DNA of 64,000 nt from an uncultured Pelagibacteraceae bacterium (lineage in GTDB: Bacteria > Pseudomonadota > Alphaproteobacteria > Pelagibacterales > Pelagibacteraceae): contig CABYSJ010000004.1 of assembly GCA_902521615.1 (NCBI GenBank), positions 20,821 to 84,820 on the forward strand. Direction: 5' to 3'. Position numbers and translations under genes: made by a program. The notes under the pieces were generated by a model that saw only the letters and a program-made list of their open reading frames with translations, did no database searches and had not been told where the DNA came from. This document shows positions 35,759 through 45,734 of the stretch, in pieces. Each line of letters opens with the position of its first letter. Within the stretch, counting starts at the first letter, position 1.

Positions 35759-37630
35759 ATGAAAAATGATTTATCATTTGATGTAGTTGTAATTGGAGGA
35801 GGCCATGCTGGATGTGAAGCTGCAGCAGCTTCTGCTCGTCTTGGAGTGAACACTGCCTTATTTACTCATAAAATAGAAACTATCGGGGAGATGTCCTGTA
35901 ACCCGGCAATAGGAGGCTTGGGTAAAGGTCATTTAGTTAGAGAAATAGATGCCCTTGATGGTGTTATGGGAGATGTAGCAGATAAATCAGGTATACAATT
36001 TAGATTATTAAATAGAAGTAGAGGGCCAGCAGTCAGAGGACCAAGAACTCAATCAGATAGATCTCTTTATCGTAAATATATGCAAGAAATACTGCTAAAC
36101 TATTGTAATTTAAGCGTTTTTTCAGATCCAGTTATAAAGTTTATTTTTAATGAAAATTCAATAAGTGGATTTGAAACTAAAGAAGGAAAGAAAGTTCTAT
36201 CGAATAAGATAATACTTACAACAGGGACTTTTTTGAATGGTTTGATACATATAGGTGATGAAAGAACTCCAGCAGGTAGATACGACGAAAAACCTTCTAC
36301 AGGTTTGAGTGAACAATTAGCAAAATATAATTTTAAAATTGGAAGATTAAAAACAGGAACACCACCAAGGTTAGATTCCAGGACAATTAATTTTGAAAAC
36401 TTAGAAGAACAATTCGCAGATGACGATCCTTATTTTTTTTCATTCTTAACAAAAAAAAATCTAAATAAACAAATATCTTGTCGAGTGACTTACACAAACG
36501 AAAAGGTTCATAACATTATAGAAAAGAATTTATCAAAGAGCGCTATGTACTCTGGTAGTATAAAAGGGGTAGGCCCAAGATATTGTCCATCTATAGAAGA
36601 TAAGATAGTAAAATTTGCAGACAAAGTTCGTCACCAGATATTTTTGGAGCCAGAAGGTCTAAATGATTACACAATTTACCCAAATGGTATATCAACATCA
36701 CTTCCAGCTGAGATACAACAAGAAATATGCAACAATATCAATGGTTTAGAGAATGTTAATATATTAAGACCGGGATATGCAATAGAATATGATTATATAG
36801 ATCCACGTGAACTATTCCTAACTCTTGAAACCAAGAAGATAAGTAATCTTTATCTTGCCGGTCAAATTAACGGAACAACAGGATATGAGGAAGCTGCTGC
36901 ACAAGGCCTTATAGCAGGTATAAATGCTGCCTTGTCTGTTAAAAAATTTGAACCATTCATACTTGATAGATCTGATGCCTACATTGGAGTAATGATCGAT
37001 GATTTGGTAACAAAAGGAGTAGCAGAGCCATACCGTATGTTTACATCAAGAGCCGAATATCGATTAAGTTTGAGATCCGATAATGCTGATCAAAGATTAA
37101 CTGCAAAGGGAATAGAAATTGGTTTAATAAGTAATGAAAGAAAAGCAATATATTTGAGTAAATTTGAAAAAATTAGCCAAATAAATTCAAAAATGAGAGA
37201 TTCCAAGATTTCACCATCTAAAGCTCAGAAATTTGGAATAAAAATAGCAAAAGACGGAATATTGCGATCATCAAGCGAAGTTTTAACCCAAAAAGGGGTA
37301 AATATGAATAAAATTAGAGAAATATGGTCTGATATACCCTTTTTTAGCAAAGAAATCGATGAACAGGTAGAAATAAATGCTCATTATAGGGGCTATTTAA
37401 AGAAGCAAAAAGCTGATATTTTAGCATTTAAGAGGGACGAAAACCTAATTATTCCTGATAAAATCAATTATGATGGGCTATCAGGTTTGTCTAATGAGGT
37501 AAAAGCAAAATTTAAAGAAATTAAGCCTAAAACAATGGGTCAAGCTCTAAGAATTGACGGAATAACTCCTGCCGCTGTATATATTTTGTTGTCACATGTC
37601 AAAAGAAAGTCTATTAAGCATATAGCTTAA
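35759..37630 (+). CDS. mnmG: tRNA uridine 5-carboxymethylaminomethyl modification enzyme MnmG
   Basis: MnmG (GidA) is the FAD-dependent partner of MnmE. It starts with the FAD fold [21 protein letters not shown] and has the family motif [24 protein letters not shown]. The second signature, [23 protein letters not shown], is present, and the C-terminal helical domain ends near LSHVKRKS. The 623 residues are a normal length. Its stop overlaps the rsmG start by one base. The mnmG-rsmG-parA-parB order is widely conserved near bacterial origins. Confidence 0.97.
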   Translation: MKNDLSFDVVVIGGGHAGCEAAAASARLGVNTALFTHKIETIGEMSCNPAIGGLGKGHLVREIDALDGVMGDVADKSGIQFRLLNRSRGPAVRGPRTQSDRSLYRKYMQEILLNYCNLSVFSDPVIKFIFNENSISGFETKEGKKVLSNKIILTTGTFLNGLIHIGDERTPAGRYDEKPSTGLSEQLAKYNFKIGRLKTGTPPRLDSRTINFENLEEQFADDDPYFFSFLTKKNLNKQISCRVTYTNEKVHNIIEKNLSKSAMYSGSIKGVGPRYCPSIEDKIVKFADKVRHQIFLEPEGLNDYTIYPNGISTSLPAEIQQEICNNINGLENVNILRPGYAIEYDYIDPRELFLTLETKKISNLYLAGQINGTTGYEEAAAQGLIAGINAALSVKKFEPFILDRSDAYIGVMIDDLVTKGVAEPYRMFTSRAEYRLSLRSDNADQRLTAKGIEIGLISNERKAIYLSKFEKISQINSKMRDSKISPSKAQKFGIKIAKDGILRSSSEVLTQKGVNMNKIREIWSDIPFFSKEIDEQVEINAHYRGYLKKQKADILAFKRDENLIIPDKINYDGLSGLSNEVKAKFKEIKPKTMGQALRIDGITPAAVYILLSHVKRKSIKHIA

Positions 37631-38274
37631 TGGATCAGGAAATTTTAAATTTTTATTCTAGAATTAATTACTTAAATGTTTCACGTGAAACATTTTTGGA
37701 CTTTGAAAACTATATATCTATGATTCTTGAAAAAAATAAAAAAATCAACATAATTAGCCAAAATACAGCATCAAAAAAGGCTATAATTGACCGCCATATT
37801 ATAGATTCTGCACAAATAATTGATTTTGTTGATTTAAATAGCAATACAACCACAGATATAGGCTCAGGAGGCGGTATGCCAGGTATAATCGTGGCAATTA
37901 TACTAAAAAATATGAAAAATAATATGAATGTGCACCTTTATGAAAAAAGTTATCATAAAAGCCATTTTTTAAAGGAAGTTTCAAAAAAATTGAGTTTAAA
38001 CACAAAGGTTTTCCAAAAAAATATTTTTGAAATAAAAAATTTAGAAACAGGAACAATAATGTCCAGAGCATTTAAGCCAATGCCAGTAGTTTTAGATTTA
38101 GTATATGAAAATTTTTCAAAATATAAAAATTTAATTTTTTTTATGGGAAAGAATGGAAAAAAAATTTTTGAAGATTCCAAAAAAAATTGGAAGTTGGAGT
38201 ATATAGAAAAGAAAAGTTTAACAAGTGAAGACTCATTTTTAATAAATATTAAAAAAATTAAAAAAATAAATTAA
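37630..38274 (+). CDS. rsmG: 16S rRNA (guanine527-N7)-methyltransferase RsmG
   Basis: RsmG (GidB) uses SAM to methylate G527 of 16S rRNA. The SAM-binding segment TDIGSGGGMPGIIVAI is clear near residues 76-91, preceded by the conserved RHIIDSAQI. MSRAF and later hydrophobic strands match the family. The 214 residues are typical. Codons 16-21 (NVSRET) are also a perfect parS site, so this short stretch is under double constraint. It is directly followed by parA without a gap. Confidence 0.95.
   Translation: MDQEILNFYSRINYLNVSRETFLDFENYISMILEKNKKINIISQNTASKKAIIDRHIIDSAQIIDFVDLNSNTTTDIGSGGGMPGIIVAIILKNMKNNMNVHLYEKSYHKSHFLKEVSKKLSLNTKVFQKNIFEIKNLETGTIMSRAFKPMPVVLDLVYENFSKYKNLIFFMGKNGKKIFEDSKKNWKLEYIEKKSLTSEDSFLINIKKIKKIN
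37677..37692. promoter_or_regulatory. parS centromere site (ParB binding)
   Basis: TGTTTCACGTGAAACA is a perfect 16-bp palindrome identical to the canonical bacterial parS. It lies in the rsmG coding region, about 0.6 kb before parA and 7 kb from the candidate oriC. Only this copy was noticed in the window. Confidence 0.97.
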
Positions 38275-39069
38275 ATGCAAATTATTTCAGTAATAAATCA
38301 AAAGGGTGGGGTTGGAAAAACTACTACTGTGATAAATCTTGCGGCAGGTTTATCTCAAATAGATAAAAAAATTTTAGTAATTGACTTAGATCCACAAGGT
38401 AACGCTACCACAGGTCTAGGATTATCTAATATGGATAACTCAAGTGATACAATTTATGGAGTATTGAATGGAACTAGAGAAATTAGTGATGTGATTAAAA
38501 AAACGCAGTTCGAAAATCTAGATATTATAACTTCTAATGTTGATTTATCAGGTTTAGAAGTAGAGACGGCTGATGACAGTAATAGGGCTTTTATACTTAA
38601 GACTAAATTAACCCCATATTTAAACGATTCTAGAAGATTATATGATTATGTCTTGATCGATTGCCCACCTTCGTTAAGCTTGTTGACAGTCATGGCACTT
38701 GTAAGTTCAAACTCTCTATTGGTACCACTTCAGACTGAATTTTTTGCTTTAGAGGGTTTAACGCAGTTAATGAAAACGATCGAAAGGATAAAAGTAAGCT
38801 TAAATCCAGTTTTGAAAATCAGGGGTATACTTTTAACTATGTATGACAAAAGAAATAAGCTTTCATCTCAAGTAGAGAAAGAAGCTAGGGATTATTTTAG
38901 TGAAAAAGTTTACTCAACTGTCATACCAAGGAACGTCAGACTATCAGAAGCACCCTCCCATGGTATGCCAGTATTGATTTATGATAAGACATGTCCTGGA
39001 AGCAAATCTTACTTTAATTTTACTGACGAGTTTATGAATCAAGAATCAACAATTGGGAGTGCTGCTTAA
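38275..39069 (+). CDS. parA: Chromosome partitioning ATPase ParA
   Basis: ParA drives segregation of origin regions together with ParB. The deviant Walker A motif KGGVGKTTT lies at residues 10-18, followed by LVIDLDPQGNATTGLG and YVLIDCPPSLSLLTV (Walker B). At 264 residues it has no N-terminal HTH, as expected for chromosomal ParA (Soj). It begins directly after the rsmG stop and overlaps parB by one base (TAATG). Confidence 0.97.
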   Translation: MQIISVINQKGGVGKTTTVINLAAGLSQIDKKILVIDLDPQGNATTGLGLSNMDNSSDTIYGVLNGTREISDVIKKTQFENLDIITSNVDLSGLEVETADDSNRAFILKTKLTPYLNDSRRLYDYVLIDCPPSLSLLTVMALVSSNSLLVPLQTEFFALEGLTQLMKTIERIKVSLNPVLKIRGILLTMYDKRNKLSSQVEKEARDYFSEKVYSTVIPRNVRLSEAPSHGMPVLIYDKTCPGSKSYFNFTDEFMNQESTIGSAA

Positions 39070-39911
39070 TGGATAAGATTAAAAAAGGATTAGGAAGAGG
39101 ACTTTCATCGCTGATTGGTGAGACGAAAATTGAACCTCAAAAAAATCAGATATCGATTAGCGATCTGGTCCCAAATAAGTATCAACCAAGAAAGATATTT
39201 GATGAAACTAGTTTAGAAGATCTAACCAATTCGATTAAAGAAAGAGGAATGATACAGCCTATAATTGTTAGAAATTCAAAAAATGATAGAACAAAGTTTG
39301 AAATAATTGCAGGTGAGAGAAGATGGCTAGCAGCACAAAGAGCTGGTCTTCACAATGTCCCTGTTGTCATAACGGAAGCAGATGATTTAAAATCTTTAGA
39401 ATTTGCTATTGTAGAAAATGTTCAAAGACACGACCTAAATCCTCTTGAAGAAGCTCAAGGATATAAACGATTGATAGATGAATTTTCTTATGATCAAGAA
39501 AAAGTGTCAAAGTTCATTGGAAAGAGCAGGAGCCACATAACTAATTCTTTGCGTCTCCTTACTTTACCAGATGATGTGATCAAATTAATTGAAACTCAAA
39601 AATTAACAGCAGGTCATGCTAAAGTTTTAGTAGGTCTTGAAAATGCAAGTTTTGTAGCATCAAAAATCATTGAAAAAAAACTTTCAGTTAGACAAGCAGA
39701 AAATTTTGTAAAAATATTCAAAAATAAAAAACAAAAATCTCGAATTTCTAAAGACACAAATATCACTGCTCTTGAATTATCTATTTCTAACAAAATAGGT
39801 TTAAATGTTGACATACAAAATACTAAAAGAAATAAGGGCACAATAAGTTTTGAATATAAAGACTTAGATCAATTAAACAAAATTATTGATATTATAAAAG
39901 CTAATTACTAG
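39069..39911 (+). CDS. parB: Chromosome partitioning CTPase ParB
   Basis: ParB loads at parS and spreads as a CTP-dependent clamp. The N-terminal KKGLGRGLSSLIGE is the ParA-interacting motif. ISDLVPNKYQPRK and the CTP-binding GERRWLAAQRAG and ENVQRHDLNPLEEA follow, and the HTH region is KVSKFIGKSRSHITNSLRLLTLP. A C-terminal dimer domain ends the 280 residues. Its cognate parS is within rsmG, 1.4 kb upstream. It overlaps the convergent holA gene by 11 bases. Confidence 0.97.
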   Translation: MDKIKKGLGRGLSSLIGETKIEPQKNQISISDLVPNKYQPRKIFDETSLEDLTNSIKERGMIQPIIVRNSKNDRTKFEIIAGERRWLAAQRAGLHNVPVVITEADDLKSLEFAIVENVQRHDLNPLEEAQGYKRLIDEFSYDQEKVSKFIGKSRSHITNSLRLLTLPDDVIKLIETQKLTAGHAKVLVGLENASFVASKIIEKKLSVRQAENFVKIFKNKKQKSRISKDTNITALELSISNKIGLNVDIQNTKRNKGTISFEYKDLDQLNKIIDIIKANY

Positions 39912-40893
39912 TTTTTTTTGTTGTCTGATCTAAAATAAAATCAGTAACTATACTAACAGCATTACCCAAGTTTCTTTTAATAATTAACTCCAATTCGCTC
40001 AATTTATACGTTAATTCTCTAAGGTTTTTGGGAGACCATTTGAGCAATTGCTGTTTTGTGATTTCTTTATCTTTCCAGAATATAGGTGGTTTTGCTGTTG
40101 ATATTGTTAAGTCGAGGTTTTTATTACTCTCAAAATTGTCTGAAAGTATTAATATTTTTTTAGATTTATTTAAGAATGTTCGTAAAATTAAAACACAATC
40201 TTCATTGTTAAAATTATTTTCGTTTAAAATTTTTAAAATTTTATTTTTATTTTTTGCTAAACAATTATCAATTAACTCAGAGATGCTGTGATTTTCTGAT
40301 AGATTGGTTAATTTAGCTAGAATTTCTGGAGATATTTTTTTCCCATTTTTTGTGTAATAATCTATTTTTTTTAATTCACTAAAAAGATTTTTCCTATCAC
40401 CATTACACTTATTAACAACAGCATTAATATTTGATTGTGATAATATTATATTTCTTTCTTTTAAAAAGTTGTAGGCTAATTTAGACAAAGTCTGCTCATT
40501 ATCAGGATAGAAAGCTGTGCAAATTAAATTATTATTTTTTTCGAAATAAGATCTTAATTTTGATTTTTTTTCTAAATTATCTGAGTCAATTAATATTTTG
40601 AAATCTTCAAAATTTTTATTCTCAATATTTTCAATTATTTTAATTATTTTATCAGTAGCTCTTTTAATTATTATAACTTTTTCATCTTCAAAAAGAGATT
40701 TTGAGAATATTTTGTTAAATAAAATATCTGGATTTTCTAGAATTTCTTTTTCTTCATAATTTATAATATTCTCTTTTTTTCCAAATATTGTATCAATTGC
40801 TTCACTTTTAAGACCCTCATTTTTACCATAAAACAAAATCATATTATGATTGTTAGCTTTTATTTTTTTTAATTCGAAAGATTTAATTATCAT
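39901..40893 (-). CDS. holA: DNA polymerase III delta subunit
   Basis: HolA is the clamp-loader subunit that opens the beta ring. The protein has no strong motif, but NMILFYGKNEGLKSEAI at the start, IIIKRATDKI, and CNGDRKNLFSELKKIDYY in the middle are typical of delta. TISTAKPPIFWKDKEITKQQLLKWS is the usual C-terminal segment in alphaproteobacterial copies. It is 330 residues long and overlaps lptE by 11 bases. The lptE-holA-parB arrangement is common in alphaproteobacteria. Confidence 0.9.
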   Translation of the reverse strand: MIIKSFELKKIKANNHNMILFYGKNEGLKSEAIDTIFGKKENIINYEEKEILENPDILFNKIFSKSLFEDEKVIIIKRATDKIIKIIENIENKNFEDFKILIDSDNLEKKSKLRSYFEKNNNLICTAFYPDNEQTLSKLAYNFLKERNIILSQSNINAVVNKCNGDRKNLFSELKKIDYYTKNGKKISPEILAKLTNLSENHSISELIDNCLAKNKNKILKILNENNFNNEDCVLILRTFLNKSKKILILSDNFESNKNLDLTISTAKPPIFWKDKEITKQQLLKWSPKNLRELTYKLSELELIIKRNLGNAVSIVTDFILDQTTKKTSN

Positions 40894-41338
40894 CTAATGA
40901 CAGTAAATATAAAATTAATTTATCTTTTGTAGCAGCAGCAAAATTTTTTTTAATTTCTCTCTCATACTCTGTTTCTTCAAAATTTTCTGAATTATTTTTA
41001 ACATTTATGCTGTCGGCATAATTTACCTTCAGATTATTTTTAGATATAATAGTAAATTCTAAATTTATATTTATTTTAAAATCAGTTGCTATACCTGCTG
41101 TATTTCTAGTAATTGTATCTTTTGCATATGAAGACTTAATACTAAGATCAAAATTATTAGTAGAGTTTGAATTTGATGCTAATTTTAATTGACTCTTCAT
41201 AAAGTTATTTGTTTGAAAATCACCTTCCATATTTTTAATTGTAATAATCAAGTCTTGTTGATTTTTGTTTTTCAAAACAGATGTATAACCACAACTATAC
41301 ACTAACGTTAGTATAACCAGCAGAATAATTCTTTTCAT
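40883..41338 (-). CDS. lptE: LPS-assembly lipoprotein LptE
   Basis: The N-terminus is a lipoprotein signal with lipobox VYSC and acylated Cys at residue 16. GYTSVL after the Cys matches the start of LptE (CGYxP/S). The beta-rich body of about 135 residues fits LptE, the plug protein of the LptD translocon in the outer membrane. Sequence conservation is low, so the assignment leans on the leuS-lptE-holA order known across Gram-negatives. It lies four bases after leuS. Confidence 0.87.
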   Translation of the reverse strand: MKRIILLVILTLVYSCGYTSVLKNKNQQDLIITIKNMEGDFQTNNFMKSQLKLASNSNSTNNFDLSIKSSYAKDTITRNTAGIATDFKININLEFTIISKNNLKVNYADSINVKNNSENFEETEYEREIKKNFAAATKDKLILYLLSLDDN

Positions 41339-41342
41339 TTGA

Positions 41343-43889
41343 TTAAATGATTATATTTATAAGTTTGTTTTTAATATATATCTTTTTTTGTATTTTTTTG
41401 TCTTCAATATATTTCATTATTTTTTCATTTTTTTTTATAATTTCAGTCAATTCTTCTTCAGGAGTATCCATATTAATTTGTAGTAAGCCTCTTTTTTTTC
41501 CATTAATTTGAATTACTAAATTGATTGTATCCTCTTTGATAATTTCCTCATCATAATTTGGCCACTCAATTTTTTTTATCTGTAACATATCCAAACATTC
41601 GTTTGAAAAGTGTGGAATTATAGGCTGCATAGCAATAAGAATTTTTTTATAATTTTCTATCAAAGTATTTTTTTTATATTTGTGATTTAATTGTTTAAAT
41701 AAAAATGAATATATTTCATGTAAATTAGCTACTATTTTATTATAGCTAAAGTTTTCTAGATTATTTGTTATTTTTTTTAAAAAGTTATTTGTATATTTTA
41801 CTATCTCGTCATCTGCATCTTCTTCATGATTTTGGTTTATTTCTGAAAAGATTTTAATATTAAGTTTCCATAATTTTTGTATGAATTTGAAAGACGAGAC
41901 AATGCCTTCATCTGTCCATTGTACATCTTTCTCAGGAGGACTATCTGATAAAATAAAAAGTCTAGCTGCATCTGCACCATAATTTTCAATAATAGTTTCT
42001 GGATCAACAGTATTTTTTTTTGATTTTGACATCGACTCAGTTGGGCCAACCGTAATTTTATTTGATCTATCTCCTTTTAAATATTTTATTCCATCTACAA
42101 TTTCTATTTCGTCCGGACTAACCCAATTATTATCTTTATCTTTGTATGTTTCATGACAAACCATTCCTTGAGTGAATAAACCATTGAATGGTTCAGTTAA
42201 ATCAAACCTTTCATTATTTTGTGAGATAGCTCTCATAAAAAATCTAGAATAAAGCAAATGTAAAATAGCATGCTCAACTCCACCGATGTATTGGTCAACT
42301 GGCATCCAGTATTTTACATCATCCTCGTTAAATCCATAATCATTCTCATGTGGCGAACAAAATCTTAAAAAATACCAAGAAGAACAAACAAATGTATCTA
42401 ACGTATCAGTTTCTCTAACAAGGTCTTTGCCATCAATATTTATCTTTTTCCAACTTTTTTCACTATCTAGAGGATTTCCTTTTACATTTAAATTTATATT
42501 TTGTGGAAGTTTAACAGGAAGCATATCATCTGGAATAACATGAATGTTTTTATTTTTATCATATGCTATAGGTATTGGGCAGCCCCAATACCTTTGTCTT
42601 GATACACCCCAGTCTTTTAATCTAAAATTAATTTTTTTTTTTCCTAATTTTCTTTTTTCTAATATTTTTATAGTTTCAATTACCGATTCCTCTGGAGCTT
42701 TTAAACCATTTAAAAATTCTGAATTGATTATTACTCCTTTATCAGAATATGCTTCATTTCTTACAATATAATCATCGTCTTCATTTTCTGGTTTAACAAC
42801 CGTTTTAATTTCTAAATTATATTTTTTTGCAAAATCAAAATCTCTCTGATCGTGTGCTGGACATCCAAATACAGCACCAAAACCATAATCCATCAAAACA
42901 AAATTAGCAAAATAGACAGGTACTTTTTGTTCTCGATTAAAAGGATTAGTTGCAAATAAATTTGTTTTAAAACCTATTTTTTCTCCTACAGCTATTGCCT
43001 CTTCTGTTGTGCCTGTTTTTGAACACTCATCCTTGAATTTTAAAAAATTAGTATCATTTTTGTAGAATTTTGAAATCTCGTGATCAACTGATAAAGCTAT
43101 AAAGGAAAGCCCAAACAGAGTATCAGGTCTAGTAGTAAAACATTTAATTTTATTAACTGATAAATCACCCTCTACTTCAAAATCTATCTCAGAGCCAAAA
43201 GATTTACCAATCCAGTTTTTTTGCATTATTTTTACTTTATTTGGCCAATTATCAAGTTTATTTAAACCATCTAATAAATCTTGCGAAAATTTCGATATAT
43301 TGAAAAACCATTGACTTAATTTTTTTCTTTCAACCATTGCACCAGACCTCCATCCTCTACCGTCGATAACTTGTTCGTTTGCTAAAACAGTTTCATCAAC
43401 TGGATCCCAATTGACATAATTTTCTTTTCTATAAACTAGTTTTTTTTCAAATAATTCTAAAAAAAATTTTTGTTGATGTTTATAATAATCCTCTGAACAA
43501 GTAGAAATTTCTCTATTCCAATCAATGGATAGACCCAATTTTTTTAACTGTGATTTCATTTTCTTTATGTTTGACTCTGTCCATTCTTTTGGGTCTAATT
43601 TATTTTGTTTTGCTGCATTTTCAGCTGGCATTCCAAAAGAGTCCCACCCCATTGGATGAAGAACATTGAATCCCTGAAGTAATTTATATCTGGCTAGTAC
43701 ATCACCAATAGTATAATTTCTGACATGACCCATATGAATTTTCCCTGATGGGTAAGGAAACATTTCAAGACAATAAAATTTTTTTTTGTTTTTATCTACG
43801 TGTACAGCAAAAGTTTGATTTTCTTCCCATTTTTTTTGCCACTTATTTTCTATATTTTTAAAGTTATATCTTTCCACTTCAAAAGACAT
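41343..43889 (-). CDS. leuS: Leucyl-tRNA synthetase
   Basis: LeuS charges tRNA-Leu. The HIGH motif appears as [12 protein letters not shown] near residue 55 and the KMSKS motif as [12 protein letters not shown] near residue 620. The editing domain has [13 protein letters not shown] and the conserved [12 protein letters not shown]. The catalytic core has [17 protein letters not shown]. With 848-850 residues it is full length. Two ATG codons, 43895 and 43889, are possible starts; I use the second. It overlaps the DUF3576 gene by 11 bases. Confidence 0.97.
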   Translation of the reverse strand: MSFEVERYNFKNIENKWQKKWEENQTFAVHVDKNKKKFYCLEMFPYPSGKIHMGHVRNYTIGDVLARYKLLQGFNVLHPMGWDSFGMPAENAAKQNKLDPKEWTESNIKKMKSQLKKLGLSIDWNREISTCSEDYYKHQQKFFLELFEKKLVYRKENYVNWDPVDETVLANEQVIDGRGWRSGAMVERKKLSQWFFNISKFSQDLLDGLNKLDNWPNKVKIMQKNWIGKSFGSEIDFEVEGDLSVNKIKCFTTRPDTLFGLSFIALSVDHEISKFYKNDTNFLKFKDECSKTGTTEEAIAVGEKIGFKTNLFATNPFNREQKVPVYFANFVLMDYGFGAVFGCPAHDQRDFDFAKKYNLEIKTVVKPENEDDDYIVRNEAYSDKGVIINSEFLNGLKAPEESVIETIKILEKRKLGKKKINFRLKDWGVSRQRYWGCPIPIAYDKNKNIHVIPDDMLPVKLPQNINLNVKGNPLDSEKSWKKINIDGKDLVRETDTLDTFVCSSWYFLRFCSPHENDYGFNEDDVKYWMPVDQYIGGVEHAILHLLYSRFFMRAISQNNERFDLTEPFNGLFTQGMVCHETYKDKDNNWVSPDEIEIVDGIKYLKGDRSNKITVGPTESMSKSKKNTVDPETIIENYGADAARLFILSDSPPEKDVQWTDEGIVSSFKFIQKLWKLNIKIFSEINQNHEEDADDEIVKYTNNFLKKITNNLENFSYNKIVANLHEIYSFLFKQLNHKYKKNTLIENYKKILIAMQPIIPHFSNECLDMLQIKKIEWPNYDEEIIKEDTINLVIQINGKKRGLLQINMDTPEEELTEIIKKNEKIMKYIEDKKIQKKIYIKNKLINIII

Positions 43890-44472
43890 TTCCATCTGTA
43901 CTCGGATAGGTATATTTTTTATTTTTTTCTTTTGTTTTTTCCTCTTGTTCTGAACTATATTTTGCTGCTCCTTTCAGGATTTGTTTTCTTAATTCTTGAG
44001 CAACAATTTTATTGCCTTCGAAAACTTCACAATTTAATGAACTTGTACACTTTCTCGTAAAAACTTTTATATCAAGAGCGTCAGATCTTATTTCGTTTGT
44101 TAAAAATCGCACAGAGATTTTAATACTCTCGTTAGGATTTTGATTATTCCCATACCAATCAGTAATTATGATGCCTCCACTATAGTTCACTGAGGATAAT
44201 GGCATGAAATCTAATACATCTAGTGATGCACGCCATAATTCATTTGAGCTAGCAAAATCAAAAACACCCCCTTTTTTTCCACCAAGATTTTTTAATCTAA
44301 ATCCTTTTCCTTCGCTTAAATTTTGTTCAATTCTTTTTTTTGGATCTGCAGGAGTTTTTCTTGCATCTCCTCCAGGTAATTTAAATTTACCATCTTGACT
44401 TTTACATGAATTTAGTAGGAAAGGCAGAATTAGTGCAAATATTAGTACTTTTGAAAATTTTGATATATTCAT
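43879..44472 (-). CDS. DUF3576 lipoprotein
   Basis: I moved the start to ATG 44472 because the first 56 codons of the track ORF (from 44640) are AT-rich non-coding sequence. From there the protein has a lipoprotein signal with LNSC as lipobox (Cys at residue 23). The body contains [30 protein letters not shown], which is the DUF3576 signature. The family is alphaproteobacterial, lies upstream of leuS, and has no known function; an outer-membrane or periplasmic location is expected. It is 197 residues long. Confidence 0.88.
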   Translation of the reverse strand: MNISKFSKVLIFALILPFLLNSCKSQDGKFKLPGGDARKTPADPKKRIEQNLSEGKGFRLKNLGGKKGGVFDFASSNELWRASLDVLDFMPLSSVNYSGGIIITDWYGNNQNPNESIKISVRFLTNEIRSDALDIKVFTRKCTSSLNCEVFEGNKIVAQELRKQILKGAAKYSSEQEEKTKEKNKKYTYPSTDGNVF

Positions 44473-44684
44473 GATGACATTTTTATAAATAACAATAATT
44501 TCTGTGAAATAAACATTGATAGATAAATTTTTATATACTGATGTAACTATATAGCCAAAATGATCAAAAAATATAGATAAATAGGGTATTTTTATGTTGT
44601 AAAATTGCAACACAATATAAATTTGTAATGGAAATGGCAATAATTATAGAAATTTCAAGCTTTAACTTAGTATAAAGCGACTGT

Positions 44685-44700
44685 TTATTATTAATAATAA
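44685..44700. promoter_or_regulatory. Perfect 16-bp palindrome in the porin leader
   Basis: TTATTATTAATAATAA is self-complementary over all 16 bases and ends ten bases before the Shine-Dalgarno of the porin gene. A TATAAA hexamer lies at 44671-44676 just before it, where a -10 box could be. It might be an operator or a weak 5' leader hairpin. Being pure A/T it could also be chance. Confidence 0.35.
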
Positions 44701-44710
44701 CATTCAACAA

Positions 44711-44716
44711 AAGGAG
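44711..44716 (+). promoter_or_regulatory. Strong ribosome binding site of the porin gene
   Basis: AAGGAG lies eight bases before ATG 44725. It is one of the best Shine-Dalgarno sequences in the window and fits an abundant outer-membrane protein. Confidence 0.75.
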
Positions 44717-44724
44717 TAATTAAT

Positions 44725-45681
44725 ATGAACATTAAAAAAATAGGTATGACTGCTCTAGCAGCATCACTTGTTTCTGCATCAGCTAATGCTGGTGAGTTAA
44801 CAATTTCAGGTGCGGCGTCACTTGGTATTGGTGGATACAGTGGTGAGAGAGTCGACTTAGGTACTTCATTTACTATGGGTAACCAGTTTACAGTAAGTGG
44901 TAGTGGAGAACTTGATAACGGTATGACTGTTTCTTTATCTTACCAATTAGATAACGGTGAAACTGTATTTGATGACCACTCATTAACAATAAGTTCTGAA
45001 GGTATGGGATCATTGAAATTCTCTGGTCACGGTGGATCTTCAGCTTCTCAAACTGTAGATGCTACAGTTGCAGGAGATATCTGGGATGGATATGATGGTA
45101 CTGGAATTGCGGAAAACGTAACTGGTACTGCATTATCTGCAGCAAGTGCTGGTAACAACTCAATGCTTTATACTTTACCAGAAGTAATGGAAGGTGTTAG
45201 CATAGTTGCATCTTACAACCCACAAGTTTCAGGAACTACTGAAGCTGAAGTAGGTTATGCTATAACTTACACTGGTGTTGAGGGTTTAACAGCTGCTTAT
45301 GCTTCAACAGATGAAAATACTGGAACAGCAAATACATCAGGTGAACAAACAGCGTATAAAGTAACTTACGCTTATGGTCCAATCACTTTCGGAGTTTCAA
45401 ACAGTGATTACGATGTAGGTTCTTCAGGAACTGACATGGAAGTTGATGCTTATAACATCTCTTACACTGTGTCTGATGAACTTTCTTTAAGTTATGGTGT
45501 TGAAGAAATTAACAAAGGTGGAACTACAGTTGACGCTGAGTATTCTGCAATTGTTGCTTCATACACATCTGGTGGTATGACACTAACAGCTAAACTTGAA
45601 GAAGCTGAAAATGTAAATAACACAACATCTACATTTGCAGACATGGAGTACTACTTTATTGGTGCAGCATTTGCATTCTAA
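44725..45681 (+). CDS. Outer-membrane porin
   Basis: A classic signal peptide ends at SANA (residue 22), followed by GELTISGAASLGIGGY. The rest is alternating beta-strand sequence rich in Gly, Ser, Thr and Tyr and poor in Cys, ending in YYFIGAAFAF with the C-terminal Phe used by the BAM complex. This fits a Gram-negative porin barrel of about 14-16 strands. Base composition and codon use look richer in G/C than the neighbours, and a strong ribosome-binding site and terminator frame it, both signs of high expression. The specificity of the pore is unknown. Confidence 0.88.
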   Translation: MNIKKIGMTALAASLVSASANAGELTISGAASLGIGGYSGERVDLGTSFTMGNQFTVSGSGELDNGMTVSLSYQLDNGETVFDDHSLTISSEGMGSLKFSGHGGSSASQTVDATVAGDIWDGYDGTGIAENVTGTALSAASAGNNSMLYTLPEVMEGVSIVASYNPQVSGTTEAEVGYAITYTGVEGLTAAYASTDENTGTANTSGEQTAYKVTYAYGPITFGVSNSDYDVGSSGTDMEVDAYNISYTVSDELSLSYGVEEINKGGTTVDAEYSAIVASYTSGGMTLTAKLEEAENVNNTTSTFADMEYYFIGAAFAF

Positions 45682-45703
45682 TTAAAAGTAGCTTTAATAT
45701 TCT

Positions 45704-45734
45704 AAAAGGGCCCCTTTTAAGGGGCCTTTTTTTT
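45704..45734 (+). terminator. Rho-independent terminator after the porin gene
   Basis: AAAAGGGCCCC (45704-45714) pairs with GGGGCCTTTTT (45721-45731), including one G-T pair, around a TTTTAA loop. A run of T continues behind it. It overlaps the end of the convergent TenI-like gene and may serve both directions. Confidence 0.93.

Noticed and set aside
44473-44640. 56-residue N-terminal extension of the DUF3576 ORF
   Set aside because: The lipoprotein signal starts at Met57, and the upstream part is low-complexity AT-rich sequence belonging to the divergent porin promoter region.
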